Assembly: GCA_029817715.1 (NCBI GenBank)
Contig: JARUPY010000465.1
Span: 4,329,501 to 4,393,500, forward strand
Reading direction: 5' to 3'
DNA length: 64,000 nt
Origin: Melastoma dodecandrum
Taxonomy: Eukaryota > Streptophyta > Magnoliopsida > Myrtales > Melastomataceae
Part shown: in pieces, positions 34,101 to 44,156 of the stretch
How the letters are laid out: each line of letters starts with the position of its first letter
Position numbering within the stretch: the first letter of the stretch is position 1
Notes under the pieces: generated by a model
The model's input: the letters and a program-made list of their open reading frames with translations, nothing else
Told to the model about the DNA's origin: nothing
Databases searched by the model: none
Program-made: the position numbers and the translations under genes

Positions 34101-34668
34101 AAAATGGCATGAAGTGTTAAATGACACCTTATGGGCTCTAAGAGTCACTAAGCGAGAAGGCACTGGAGAAACTCCATTCGCGCTAGTCTACGGGCATGAT
34201 GCGATTCTACCCATAGAAATGAGGTATAAGTCGCTTCACGTTGCACAGTCAAGTCTACAAGATGAAGCTATGTATATAGCTCTAGAGGAATTAGAGAAGA
34301 AGAGGTTAGAGGTTATAGACAAGTTAGAAGCACACAAGGAAAGAATAGCCCGACACTACAATAAGAAGGTAGTCCATAAACACTTTAACGTCGGCGACTT
34401 GGTCTGGAAAATGGTGTTGCCACTAAAATCCAAGGATCAAGTATTAGGGAAATGGTCCCCAAATTGGGAGGAACCATACCGGGTAATTGAAGCCTATCCA
34501 ACGAATAGTTATAGGTTGTCAACGCTCGAAGGGACTAAGCAACCGTTGAAAATTAACTGTAAGTATTTGAAGCATTACAAGAAGACCATCTGGGAATCTC
34601 ACAAAAGATCTTTGGAGAAGCGTTTCCCTGCCATCGCGAAAGAGATCATGCAAAGAAAGGAGTCTTAA
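31175..34668 (+). pseudogene. Inner gypsy pol: RT, two RNase H domains, integrase
   Basis: 31175-32203 is the reverse transcriptase (VCVDFRYLNRATPKDEYPMP, GLINAGATYQRAMN, YIDDIVVKS). An in-frame TAA at 32201 interrupts GFLVY. 32204-32935 is the RT connection plus RNase H (FILYVAATGITIGAMLAQ, YYLSRQLTPTEVRYTP). TGA at 32933 then splits the start of a second, archaeal-type RNase H (FDGSSTRNRAG; NATEYEALITAL; KGDSQLVINQV), the hallmark of Tat elements. A frameshift between ~33385 and 33430 leads into integrase (33361-34668): zinc-binding H-H-C-C, DIIGEIHLHSSRGDAFILVATDYFTKWIEA, VVDNGTAF, and C-terminal GDLVWKMVLP. Two stops and one frameshift make it non-functional in cis. Confidence 0.88.
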
Positions 34669-34795
34669 GGGCGTCTACACAGCTGTAGACCTGTGAACTT
34701 GCGCACAGAGTATCGTCTACAGCGAACAAGTGAAAACAAAAGATTGCAAGAAAATAAAAATGCAGGTCGCCTAGGAGGGGTAACTCCGTTTAACA

Positions 34796-37700
34796 TTAAA
34801 CTCTTCTATGAGTAAAGTCTCGTAGGTACAGTGTCCTAGTGCCAGACTGCGGTAATGAACTAACAGCCTCCACAAACAAGAAAGTAAGAACCTTGGCACG
34901 GGTCCGCTTTATAGTAAGCTCGTTCTGCTGGCGATACCAGGACTTTAGTTCATCTTGGTGTTGTCGAGCAGAGGCTTGGGTAGGGCGATTATCGAGCAGG
35001 GAGCCGATTGTGCTGATCCGATCTTTGAGATCGGCCTCGTAACCCAAGAGTTCTTTAATTCTTTTCTACACTCGTGAAAGCTGGGAAGATAATTCATTCC
35101 GTTGACCCTCAAGTAGCTTGATGTCAGCTACCTCTTCCTCCTGAGCTTGGAGTCTTTGGGCAATCCTGGACGTAGTGTCGTCAAGCGCTTGAAAATCCGC
35201 TTAGTAAGCTGTCCATTCAGTCCAGAATTGCGCCCGGAAGTCCTCACAAGCGGCCTGCATCTGGATGTTGGCCGCCGGGGAGCGTTCTACTTCATCGACC
35301 AGATCCTGAAGTTCCTTAAATTGAACTTCAGAAAACTTGTCGAGAAGAAGAAGATCCCCGATACGATCCACGTGCCGCACTAGTTGATCGTAAGCGCTGA
35401 GGCAGCCTGAGGTACCCTCTCCAGTAGGCACATTTGGTGGTGGGGAGGAGAAAGGAACAGCTTCTGCCACAGTAGGTTGCGCAGCATCATCAGGATCGGC
35501 TCCCAAGGTACCAACCTCCTCTGAAAACGCAGCTTCTGCCGTTGACATTGGCACTGCAGCAACAGATGGGTTGACTTCAGGAGCGCCTGCTTCTTCCGGC
35601 GTTGCAACCTCTGCATTAATGATAACAACATCCTCCTCCCCGAGTGTCGGGATTTGAGGGCTAGGAGGAGAGACACCCTGTGGATTAAGAAAACATGCTA
35701 AATATTAGAAACAGAGACAGGGGACGAAACGTTAATAGGAAGAGACTGACCTCTTTCTCAGGCTCTATCGAAGTCTCCGGCGCAGGAGAAGCTGCAGGCA
35801 CCAGAGCCATCATCTCTTGTCTAAAAGAAAGCCAAACATCATAAGAATCAATAAGTGTTCTTGCTTCTCAAAAGGAATAGAAGGAATTTTACAGGGGACC
35901 CGTAGACTGAGCCAATGACGACCTTGGGGTCCCAGAAGAAACAGAACCAGACCCCCGGGAGACCAGCTGAGTTTGCCTCAGCAACTTGGATATCGGGGTG
36001 TTCTCCGAGTCAGAAGATGACGAGGATACAACCCCGCGCTTACGCTTCCTAAGCTTCCCCGAAGGCTGCCCCTCGACTTTAGGCTTTTTGCCTTTGATGG
36101 CAGAAGGTTGTTGTCGCCGAGCCAAGCGACTAGCCTGGGGAGGAGGGCTCCTCTCAGGGGAAGAATCTCCAGAATCTGTAATCACAACCATAAAGATTAA
36201 GAGGAAATACTCCAATACAGGGATATGAAACTCTTTAGAGCATATAAAGCCTCTTTTACCGGTGATAAGCTTCCGACCAGACTTCAGCATCATGTCAGCA
36301 GACAGGTAAAGGTCCGGCTCAGCAGAAGTCTCGAAGAAAGTCATCCTTTCGCGAAGGGCTCCAAAGGTGAGCGCCCACTGAATGGAGAAAGCTTCAGTAG
36401 CATAAGCTGGAGTACTCTCAAGGGGAAACTCCATATGATGAAGCTCTGCCTTCCGCGATAAGAGGACCAGGGAGGCCCGAAGAGAGTCCCTTGAAAGAAC
36501 GCAGCTATTCCTAATATGGATTGGGACATTGAAAGTATCGGAAAAGGGGACTGCAGAGCTTTGAATGAAGCCCAGTTGCCTTGCGCAGAGCTGGGGATTG
36601 TAGGCTTCAAAACCAAAGCCTAACTCTGTAGCGCACACTAGGTCCCTGCTGGTCAACACAGAGTCCCAGTATATACACGACACCAGCTTCTTTCGGCGCT
36701 TGAGAACAGGGTGGCCGTTAGGGAACGGAGCCCAATTGCGGCGTTCTCCTCGTCCAGTGTCGATGATGTGCTTCATGTGCCCTGTCACCGAAGCATGCAA
36801 CCACTGGCTCCTGTTATGACAGCAAGCCTCTAGCATGTGTGTCCCATAGCAGCCAACCTTGATAGCACCAGAAGGCATCTGGTACCCTGTAAGTCCTGGC
36901 ATCCATGTGCAAGCCCACAGATGCACGAGCCAAAGAAGGCCGCCAGTCGGATACTTGGGGAAAGGGCTCGTACAGGAGCTATTCCTATATAAGCTCTGGT
37001 AGATAAGACCCAATAAAAAGGGCGCCCAGGCTACCTTGCTGGAAGCATTACTCAGAAAATTGGCAATCCCATAGATCAACTTTGGCACCCTCTTGCCAGG
37101 AAAGCAGAATACATACTTGCTCAGCCACACACTGAAGAATTCCACTTCTTCAGCCTCTCCCCAAGCAGAATGAGGGCGGCCTTTGAGTAATTGGAGGTGC
37201 CTCGTCGCTGTATCCAAAATCTGGAGCATCCTTGATGGATTATGATCGCTATCCAAAGGGTAAAGGCGAACGGGAGTCCCAGCTACATAACTCTCCGTCA
37301 AGAAGTAAACATCCTCCAATGTGATAGTCATCGGGCCTTCTGGAAAGTAAAAACAGTTGACTGAACTATTCCAGAAGGGGAGGAGGCTGGCACATACCCG
37401 CGGGTCACAATGCTTGGCGACCAAAGAAAGCTTCAGGAAGGCCCAAATCCCACAGACTTTCAGCTTGCTTTCCAGCCTTTCTTGCCAACGGGAGAACCAC
37501 TCCCGTACTAGGGCCTTCTCCACAGAAGGGAAGCACATGAAGCCACTCTTCTTCTCCCAGCCAAGTGGGTCGATGAAACCCTCCCGGCAGATAGGGATTT
37601 GGTGCTCTGTGATGAGATACTCGTGAGGGATAGGGTCCGGGAAAAGCGCGGAGCCAAGAATGGGACCCAGAGTTAGGCCTTTGCCGTCTGGAGTCTGGAC

Positions 37701-37910
37701 AACGCCGGAAGGGCCAGCGCGTTGCTGATGCCACTGGAAAGAAGCAAGTTTCGACATGATCGAAGAGAAGTTTTTTCTAAGGAGAAGACTAGGGTTTCGT
37801 AAAGAGCAAGTCTGCGAGGAAAAGAAAGGTAATACGTACGTCGCAAGTGAAAGGAGGGAAACGAAACGTTTTCCTTTTAAACCAGGAAGCAGACAACTGT
37901 GCTTAGGCAA
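34796..37910 (-). CDS. Antisense retroelement gene with plant mobile domain (aminotransferase-like PMD)
   Basis: A 673-codon minus-strand frame (35889-37910; likely ATG at 37757) lies between pol and the 3' LTR. Its N-terminal half resembles the plant mobile domain found in MAIN-like proteins and in some transposons: WALVREWF-like block VREWFSRWQERLESK, ITLEDVYFLTESYVAGTPVRL, VAWAPFLLGLIYQSLYR, LVHLWACTWMPGLTGYQ. The end is Ser/Arg/Lys-rich (KRKRGVVSSSSSDSENTP). Plausible introns (donor CCT/GTAAAA at 35888; acceptors near 35822 and 35678) lead into further exons around 35760-35822 and 35201-35678, and a coiled-coil-like extension to 34796 with two in-frame stops. Extra antisense ORFs here are known in Tat elements; the role is unknown. 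Unlike gag-pol, the main exon has no lesions. Confidence 0.72.
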
Positions 37911-37944
37911 CAGAAGTCACCTCAGCAAAAAAAGGGGGGGCTTA

Positions 37945-38936
37945 TGTTGACACTACGGAATATCTTGGGCCTGTGCTAAGTCTACGGGCCCAGAAAAGCC
38001 TAACATGGGATGCAGGCCTGAGCTAAGGCTACAGCCTGCATCAACATGTTGGCGCTACGGGATGTCTTGGGCCTGTGCTAAGTCTACAGCCTGAACACAC
38101 GATCCCACACACACACGATCCCAACGCATAATTCAGAAAATCAAAGGGATATTTAAAAACAAACTCCGAGATTCTTGGGGGGAAGTTGAGATCAAGCCAC
38201 GAATCTGGAGGATCGTTGTGGGGACGTGTGAAGCATGTAGGACAAGTAAAATTCAGTATAAAAGGAACTGACCCCCCTTGGGAAGAATCACGATCAATCA
38301 GCCAAACACAAGCTCTGCATTGCTCGTCACCCTTAGTTTAGTAGATACCCCGGCCTGGGTTTATTGGGTCATCCTTCCAACAGCGGAGTGAGCAACCGTA
38401 GCTCCGTTGATCAACCTTCCGCCAGCACTCCCATCGTCGAGGCGAGCAGCCGTAGTCTCGACACTCAACTTCCACCATCACCTCCACCGTCGGGACGAGC
38501 AACCGTAGTTCCGACGATCATCCTTCACCTGCATCTCCGCCACCAAGGTGTTCATCCAGGGCCTTAGCATCCACATCCGACCTTCGCCAGACTCTGCTTC
38601 ACGGGGCGCAAATCTACAGCGCACTGTACCGAGTCTACAGCGTCAGCAGTGACGTCAGCACCAAGCCTGCGTTTCGCGCCAACGAGTCTACAGCGTCAGC
38701 AGTGACGTCAGCTTTAGTCGCACCTCCAGCAGCAAGTCTACAGCGCCTCCATCATCCGTACCACCATTTTTCCTTCATTTTTTATGGCTGTAAGCGTTCG
38801 TTTACTTTTGTAAAACTTTGAATTTGTAACAGCTTTGTCCTTTATCATTGAAATTCATCTTTCTGGCGACCACATACAATTCCCTGTGAGTCCAATTGCC
38901 AAATATTTCCGACGTGGTCCGTTTTCTATGGGAACA
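37945..38936 (+). repeat. 3' LTR of inner gypsy element
   Basis: 992 bp, TGTTGACACTACGG...GGGAACA, preceded by the polypurine tract at ~37927-37940 and followed by target duplication AAGTG. Confidence 0.9.
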
Positions 38937-39464
38937 AAGTGCTGGCGGAAGGTGATCACCAAAGCTACGGTTGCTCACTCTGGTGTTGAAGGTAGTGACC
39001 AAATAACCCAGGCCGAGGTATCTACTAAAATCTAAGGGTGACGAGCAATGCAAATCTGTGTTCGGCTGATTGATCGTGATTTTTTGTAAGAAGAATATGT
39101 TCCCCTTTTATACTGAATCTTGCAAGGTTTGAGTGATGAACACGTTTGACACGTTCTTAGGATATTTTGAAGGTCGTGGCCCTCTCAATCAATTCCTTAG
39201 AATCTTGGTAACAACCTGACTGGTATATGTGGCTTTTATCCAACTTAACCACTTCTCTTTCTTAAATTAATTATATTAAATCAAATCCTCAGATTTTCCT
39301 CTATCTGAAGATCTTTCCAAATGGGAACGTGGCCCCATAATCTTCTTTCCGAAAATCTTGGAGTCAAGATCTTTTCTAACCCTCGTAGACACGGACCCCG
39401 TAGACACGGACCCTCGTAGACTTAGACCCCGTAGACTTGATCCCGACAGTCCTTTGTAGACTTA
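38937..39464 (-). repeat. 3' LTR of outer gypsy element, proximal part, truncated
   Basis: Continues the LTR interrupted at 26201 and aligns to ~40383-40907 of the intact 5' LTR. It stops at GTAGACTTA (39464), where the intact copy continues for ~85 more bases to its TG end. The missing end was removed by an internal deletion that fuses gag directly to the LTR. Carries five GTAGAC motifs near 39387-39458 and a TATA-like site on the minus strand near 39103-39112. Confidence 0.82.
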
Positions 39465-39941
39465 CTCATTTATTTTGAAGCCCCCATAGGTAAAGTTTTC
39501 GAAAACTTGTGCCGGGACGAAAGAGCTGGGCTGCCTGGCTCTATTGGCTTTATGAGTATACTCGTCCCAATCTACATCGTCGTTGTCGTAGACATGGTCA
39601 GGACTGATCATTTTCGTAGACTCGTCACGAGTCCTTTCCCAGTTTTTTGGCTTTGCAGCGGCGCTTGGCTGGTTTAAGGCACTGATTTGCTCCAATATCT
39701 GAATTATATTGTCTTGTAGCCTAGTGAAACGCCTGTCCATCAAGTTTTTAATATCTTTAAATTCTTTATAGAACTCAAGCCTAGTGGGTTGAGTATGTTC
39801 CCCGAAAGAGTGTTGAGTTGTAGCCACTTGGCTTCCTAGAGCCGTGGTCTCCTCATTTGCGTATCCTGCTATATTCTGACCGTCTCCATCTAATGGAGGT
39901 GGAGGGTCGCGATTAACCCAACTCCTGGTATTCTTTGCCAT
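39462..39941 (-). pseudogene. Outer gypsy gag remnant
   Basis: Minus-strand frame starting MAKNTRSWVNRDPPPPLDGD, clearly related to the inner element's gag start. It keeps the first ~155 codons (including NLMDRRFTRLQDNIIQILEQ) and then runs straight into LTR sequence, ending at a stop created at the deletion junction. All downstream gag, pol and any antisense gene are missing. The element is thus a deletion derivative unable to move alone. Confidence 0.82.
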
Positions 39942-39981
39942 GTGAGTATTAACTCGGCTCCCACTGTGGTCGCCAAAGACG

Positions 39982-40993
39982 TGTTCGTGTAGAAAACGGA
40001 CCACGTCGGAAATATTTGGCAATTGGACTCACAGGGAAATGTATGTGCTCGCCAGAAAGATGAATTTCAATGATAAAAGATACGACTGTACAAATTCAGA
40101 GTTTCGAAAGAGAACTTAGAATCTTACAGCCATAAAAATGAACGAAAAAAGGGTGATACGGCTGACGTAGGCGTCGTAGACTCGCTACAGTGCGCTGCGC
40201 TGTAGACTTGTGTGACGGTAGTAGTGCTGGCGGAGGGTTGTTGCCTCGGTTACGGTTGCTCGCCGGGACGGTGGAAGTGCTGGCGGAGGGTTGTTGCCCC
40301 GGTTACGGTTGCTCGCCGAGACGGTGGAAGTGCTGGCGGAGGGTTGTTGCCCCGGTTACGGTTGCTCGCCGGGACGGTAGAAGTGCTGGCGGAAGGTGAT
40401 CACCAAAGCTACGGTTGCTCACTCTGGTATTGAAGGTAGTGACCAAATAACCCAGGCCGAGGTATCTACTAAAGTCTAAGGGTAACGAGCAATGCAAATC
40501 TGTGTTTGGCTAATTGATCGTGATTTTTCCTAAGGAGAATCTGTTCCCCTTTTATACTGAATCTTGCAAGTCTTGAGTGCTGAACACGTTTGACACGTTC
40601 TTAGGATATTTTGAAGGTCGTGGCCCTCTCAATCAATTCCATAGAATCTTGGTAACAACCTAACTGGTATATGTGGCTTTTATCCAAGTTAACCACTTCT
40701 CTTTCTTAAATTAATTATATTAAATCAAATCCTCAGATTTTCCTCTATCTGAATATCTTTCCAAATGGGAACGTGGCCCCATAATCTTCTTCCCGAAAAT
40801 CTTGGAGTCAAGATCTTTTCTGACCCTCGTAGACACGGACCCCCGTAGACACGGACCCTCGTAGACTTAGACCCCATAGACTTGATCCCGACAGTCCTTT
40901 GTAGACTTAGTACTTCCCTGGCGGGTTCACACAAAAGTGGGCTTGGACTTATGATTTCTTATAATTAAGCCCAAGATTTTTGCCATGTCAACA
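39982..40993 (-). repeat. 5' LTR of outer gypsy element
   Basis: 1012 bp; in the element's orientation it starts TGTTGACATGGC (40993) and ends CGAACA (39982). It is followed on the minus strand by the PBS TTGGCGACCACAGTGGGAGC. Contains at least three tandem ~60-bp subrepeats (40220-40390) with GTGCTGGCGGAGGGTTGTTG, and a block of GTAGACACGGACC repeats at 40824-40875. Confidence 0.82.
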
Positions 40994-40998
40994 CCAAC

Positions 40999-42089
40999 GT
41001 CACAAAAGGGTCAAAAGAGAACCATAAATTATTACTCAATTGAGGATCGCACGCAGTAGGGGAATTGGTATATGGTCTTCCTCTTCTTCTCCGAGAACGA
41101 CAACTAAAAAAAAAAAAGAAACAAGAAGAAAGAACGAAGATGAAATGCAAGAAGCATGAGCGGGAGGGAGCTCTTTTGCAGGGAGAATATCATATTGAGC
41201 CCTGAAGTGGGCTTCATTAATGGGCTCATGTTTGGGCTTAATATGGGCCTGAAACGTTGATATGACGCCGCCCCGTTCGTGCTTTGAATCTTGGGATGAT
41301 TGTTGTTGCTCAATTATTAATTATTATAATCTTCACGGCAGGCCGACACTCCCCCGGGGTTTTGGGTCGGGGGTATTGATGAGCCGTGTTCCATTTTCCT
41401 GTTAATGGAAAGAGTAGTGGTAGGACAACAAAACGCATGGAACAAGGAGCGTTAAAACAAACAATCGAGGGATGGAGACCAAAGGATCAGACAACCGGCC
41501 CAACCACCACTCCCACCCTCGTCCTAATTTGAAGTCCACGATTCCTGAAAAAAGGGATTATAAGGTTTCCGTGCGAGACTGTTTATTGTTTTAAAATTAC
41601 AACCACCGTTAGTTCTTAATTATCCGCTTGGAAATTTGACCGACTTATCTAACCACTCCCTCTTTGTTTCGATAACCCGGGATGAACAAGAACGGAATAA
41701 TTTAGTTTAAGGTTGTCCAATCCAATCCATGTTTAAAATAATCGTGAATCGAAATATGATTTGTTTTTCGTATTGGGAATCGAATCGTGTCGTGAATGAT
41801 AATGTTTCAAATATAATGAATTTTCTTAAAAATCGATTAATTTATATCAACTGATGGTTGTACAGATGTTGAACACATTGACACCGACTAGAGTAATGTG
41901 GACCGTCTAATACGGAGATTTAGTTTTATCTAGTGAATCTTATCGAGTCGAAAAGTTTTTGAATAGAAAATTGTAAGTTTGTACTAATTGATAAAAGTGA
42001 TGATCAAGCAGGACGAGTTCTGATTCTGAACGAAGGGAATAATATCCTTACAGCGGTTTTAAAAGGGACCCCTGCCAAAACGTTTTACC
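40999..42089. other. Intergenic region, KANADI promoter side
   Basis: No gene. GGGCTTCATTAATGGGC and TGGGCTTAATATGGGCC near 41206-41252 resemble GGGC(C/T) promoter elements of plant housekeeping genes. 41600-42060 is AT-rich. A TATA-like TTTTAAAAGGG lies at 42057-42067, ~25 bases before the KANADI start codon. Confidence 0.4.
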
Positions 42090-42449
42090 ATGCAACACAA
42101 TCATAAGCCACTCATCAGCGAATCAAGCTACCTCCCAAATCAAATGATGTTCTCAACCCTAGACCCCAACCCCGCCTTCCCCGACCTCTCCTTGCGGATC
42201 AGCCCTCCGTCTAAGTTCTCTTATGTCGACACGAACAAGGAACTCGCCCTGTCCACGTCCGATTCTGGCTGTGGCGGGACTGACCTCATCTTGGGGTACA
42301 ATATGCTGCCCGGGTCGGAAACTCTGGTGAAACAGGGGAGAAATCATGTTGCCGTCGATCAGCAACGTTACTACTATTGCCGTCGGACCAGCGCCCTTGT
42401 CCATGACTTCAAGAGGAGAGGCATTAAACCGAGCATCCGAGGGCCAAGG

Positions 42450-44142
42450 TGTTAGATTCAGGGCGCAGCGGAACAAAAAATTATAGATTTTTATGCCCAA
42501 AATCTAAAACTCTTGGTACGTATATTATATTATACGTAAATATAATAAAAATCTTACCCGGAAAACGTACCTCGATATTCCGATAAAACAAAACTCAATC
42601 GCAAACGAGAGTCCCACGTGTGACTCCTCTAGCGGTATCCACGCGCAACCGATCACGAACTTTTCAACGATCCCTCAGGTGCTAGCCTCTTGGATCGGCG
42701 AATAACTTACAGAAGCAAAACACTCAGACTCCTCCTCTATCAAAATTGATCTGTCTCTCTCCTTTCCTTTTTTTTTTTTTTATTTCCTTCTAACCCACTT
42801 GGCTATATAGTGACAATCCCCGATCCCATTAAATTTGTTGCCTTAGAAAACTTTACGTTTCATTTGCAAAACACATTTCAAATTATACGTAGATGTAACG
42901 GCAATATTAATGGCAAAGAATAGTTATTTCAATGCAACCAAACGTGTACATGGGATTAAAATATTAAATTACTTTAATGCAAAATTTCTTCTAACCATTA
43001 AAACAAAATGGTAGATATATGCGTTAAAATAATTTAATCAGTATTACTTTCTCAAATAATATATCTAGGATATAAAATTCAAACAATTATTAAATGTTTA
43101 TTTCATATCCTTTATTTAATATAATACGATACGAATAAATCCATATTCGATCCTGGTCTATTTATTTGCTTCTGATATTTCAGAATAAATTAATAATCCA
43201 ATTAATTCTAATTCTGAAATGAAATTGATTAATTTAGTATCCACTAAAATAATCAATGATATAGTGTTCGTGTCGACGTGCTATGCGTGCGACCCTCTAG
43301 GTCCTATACACGAAGGCAGTGTATATCCATACACAAACTAAGGTAACCGTCTAGCAACAGTTTTTAGTCACCCAACGTGTTAGGATAATGATTATAAATC
43401 ACAAACCACTATGAACCGATTACCGTATAATTCAATCTCTTCATCTAACTGACATCCCAATTAATTCGGCGCAAAATACATCATCACCGAATTAATTGTT
43501 TTTCTTGATTACCAAGATATAATAGACTCTCTTGAATGTAAAACATTCCTCCCATGGCCATGGATTTTAGAGTCACTAATATCTCTATCAAGTGGCCTAG
43601 ATGTCAACTCTCTAATCCAAAAGAGCGATGAATCCTATCTTGACTCAACATTATTCTCTCTACGCTTTGTCGCACACCCAACAATCGTATTACTGACAAT
43701 CCGGTTAAAGACTGCTTTTAACGACGTCAAAGTGTGCAAACTCCACGCATAGAATAAATGAAGGTCTCAAGTCAAAAGATCACTTACACTCGTCCATAAA
43801 GAGGATTTGACCAATGATGTTCAATATGTGGTATCCTCTTAAACGGGTCGTGTCCAGTAACCCTAATCTTAGGGTACCCCTAAGTATAACTTAGATATAC
43901 TATCCCTTGGTCTATCTTGACCTTAGTTATACTTAGCGATAATCTAGATGTCCATGTCCCCTCTAAACATCTATCCGATCACGGACTATTTCAGATTAAT
44001 ATACTAATTAATCTGTGGGACTTTATCATTAATAATTTTACGTGCAGAAAAGTAAAAATAATCATGACAAATACTTGCCTTTATTAATTATTTATCCACA
44101 AATACATTAAAGTGTCTTGGCACATAAGTGCACACATTAACA
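42450..44142 (-). repeat. 3' LTR of Copia 2
   Basis: 1693 bp, AT-rich, with a 14-T run near 42767-42781. Near-identical to 49553-51245; differences noted near 42699, 42797, 42807, 42866 and 44129. Confidence 0.94.
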
Positions 44143-44156
44143 ATCTCCCACTTGCA

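Larger units (their letters stand above)
26202..38936 (+). mobile_element. Full-length Ty3/gypsy Tat-type retrotransposon, 12.7 kb
   Basis: LTRs 26202-27193 and 37945-38936 are both 992 bp, start TGTTGACACTACGG and end GAACA. Target duplications are AAATG (26197-26201) and AAGTG (38937-38941). The PBS-like TTGGCGACCATAGTGGGAGC follows the 5' LTR at ~27199, and a purine tract (AAAAAAAGGGGGGG) precedes the 3' LTR. Order gag, protease, RT, RNase H, second RNase H, integrase, then an antisense gene, is the Tat-lineage architecture. LTRs differ at about 30 positions (~3 percent by eye), so insertion is moderately recent. gag-pol is broken at several points; the antisense gene is largely open. It sits inside the LTR of an older relative in the opposite orientation. 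Confidence 0.92.

Noticed and set aside
42159..42500. Minus-strand frame opposite KANADI exon 1
   Set aside because: Shadow of the coding exon; no domain.
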